DNA of 6,003 bases, from contig NATF01000042.1 in the NCBI GenBank assembly GCA_002085205.1, positions 1 to 6,003 of the forward strand, given 5' to 3'. Position 1 is the first letter of the stretch, and every line of letters starts with the position of its first letter. Positions 5,892-6,003 of the stretch are shown here, piece after piece. The position numbers were made by a program, and so were the translations under genes. The stretch comes from Candidatus Cloacimonas sp. 4484_275 (GTDB lineage Bacteria; Cloacimonadota; Cloacimonadia; Cloacimonadales; TCS61). A model generated the notes under the pieces. That model was not told the DNA's origin and made no database searches. It was given only the letters and a program-made list of their open reading frames with translations.

Positions 5892-6003
5892 TATGAATGC
5901 AATTGAAATATTAGGAAAACTAAAATGAAATTGCGGAGATGATTATGAATTGTACATTTGTGATTAAACAAATCAACAAACACATAAGAAGCCCGGCGGA
6001 TTT
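5892..6003 (+). other. Short ORFs and open reading frame running off the window end
   Basis: After the 35-codon ORF comes an 11-codon ORF (5893-5928, MNAIEILGKLK), then the right repeat copy. Within that copy an ATG at 5945, with GGAG six bases upstream, opens a frame that stays open to the edge (MNCTFVIKQINKHIRSPAD). It could be the start of a real gene, but the last bases (AGCCCGGCGGATTT, 5990-6003) look equally like the left arm and loop of an intrinsic terminator. I cannot decide between these. Confidence 0.3.
5928..5977 (+). repeat. Imperfect direct repeat, right copy
   Basis: This is the partner of 4911-4960, about 39/50 identical. The right copy keeps GGAG (5935-5938) and an ATG at 5945, and its frame is not interrupted as it is in the left copy after 12 codons. 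It lies 148 bp after the HEPN stop. The element has no terminal inverted repeats that I can see. Confidence 0.6.

Overview
The window is a moderately AT-rich bacterial segment with four parts: a damaged enolase gene and a small lipoprotein gene on the + strand (1-1548); a convergent two-gene - strand operon (4655 to 1628); a strongly AT-rich gap of about 400 bp (4656-5052); and a + strand nucleotidyltransferase/HEPN pair with small ORFs and a repeat behind it (5053-6003). No rRNA, tRNA, CRISPR array or transposase gene was seen.

The organism cannot be named from this window. A GlmL/MutL-family ATPase, known from adenosylcobalamin-dependent mutase systems, suggests an anaerobe that may ferment amino acids. 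A lipoprotein with a classical lipobox and a nucleotidyltransferase/HEPN pair of a type I remember as common in the Bacteroidota/Fibrobacterota/Cloacimonadota range make a Gram-negative FCB-type lineage my best guess, at low confidence.

Region 1 (1-1548). The C-terminal two thirds of enolase are present with nearly every catalytic motif, but the reading frame breaks near position 210. About 8-9 universally conserved residues just before the catalytic EGG motif are missing, and the frame moves to -1. An in-phase A AAA AAG slippery heptamer lies exactly at the break, so a -1 slip would rejoin the two halves, although the lost residues would not be restored. A 211-residue lipoprotein follows 31 bp later. 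A strong bidirectional terminator separates it from the convergent operon.

Region 2 (1628-4655, - strand). A 622-residue GlmL-family actin-like ATPase is followed 34 bp later by a 374-residue protein with barrel-sandwich-like segments at the N-terminus and a KOW/NusG-like segment at the C-terminus. They look like one transcription unit. No mutase or aminomutase catalytic subunit is in view, so the partner enzyme, if any, is elsewhere. A plausible promoter, with an inverted repeat over the start point, lies upstream.

Region 3 (4656-6003). A 108-residue minimal nucleotidyltransferase overlaps a 134-residue HEPN protein by ATGA, a toxin-antitoxin-like layout. A 35-codon ORF with its own Shine-Dalgarno starts 3 bp after the HEPN stop. 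A 50-bp imperfect direct repeat (about 39/50 identical) brackets the module, which suggests insertion, duplication or gene decay around it.
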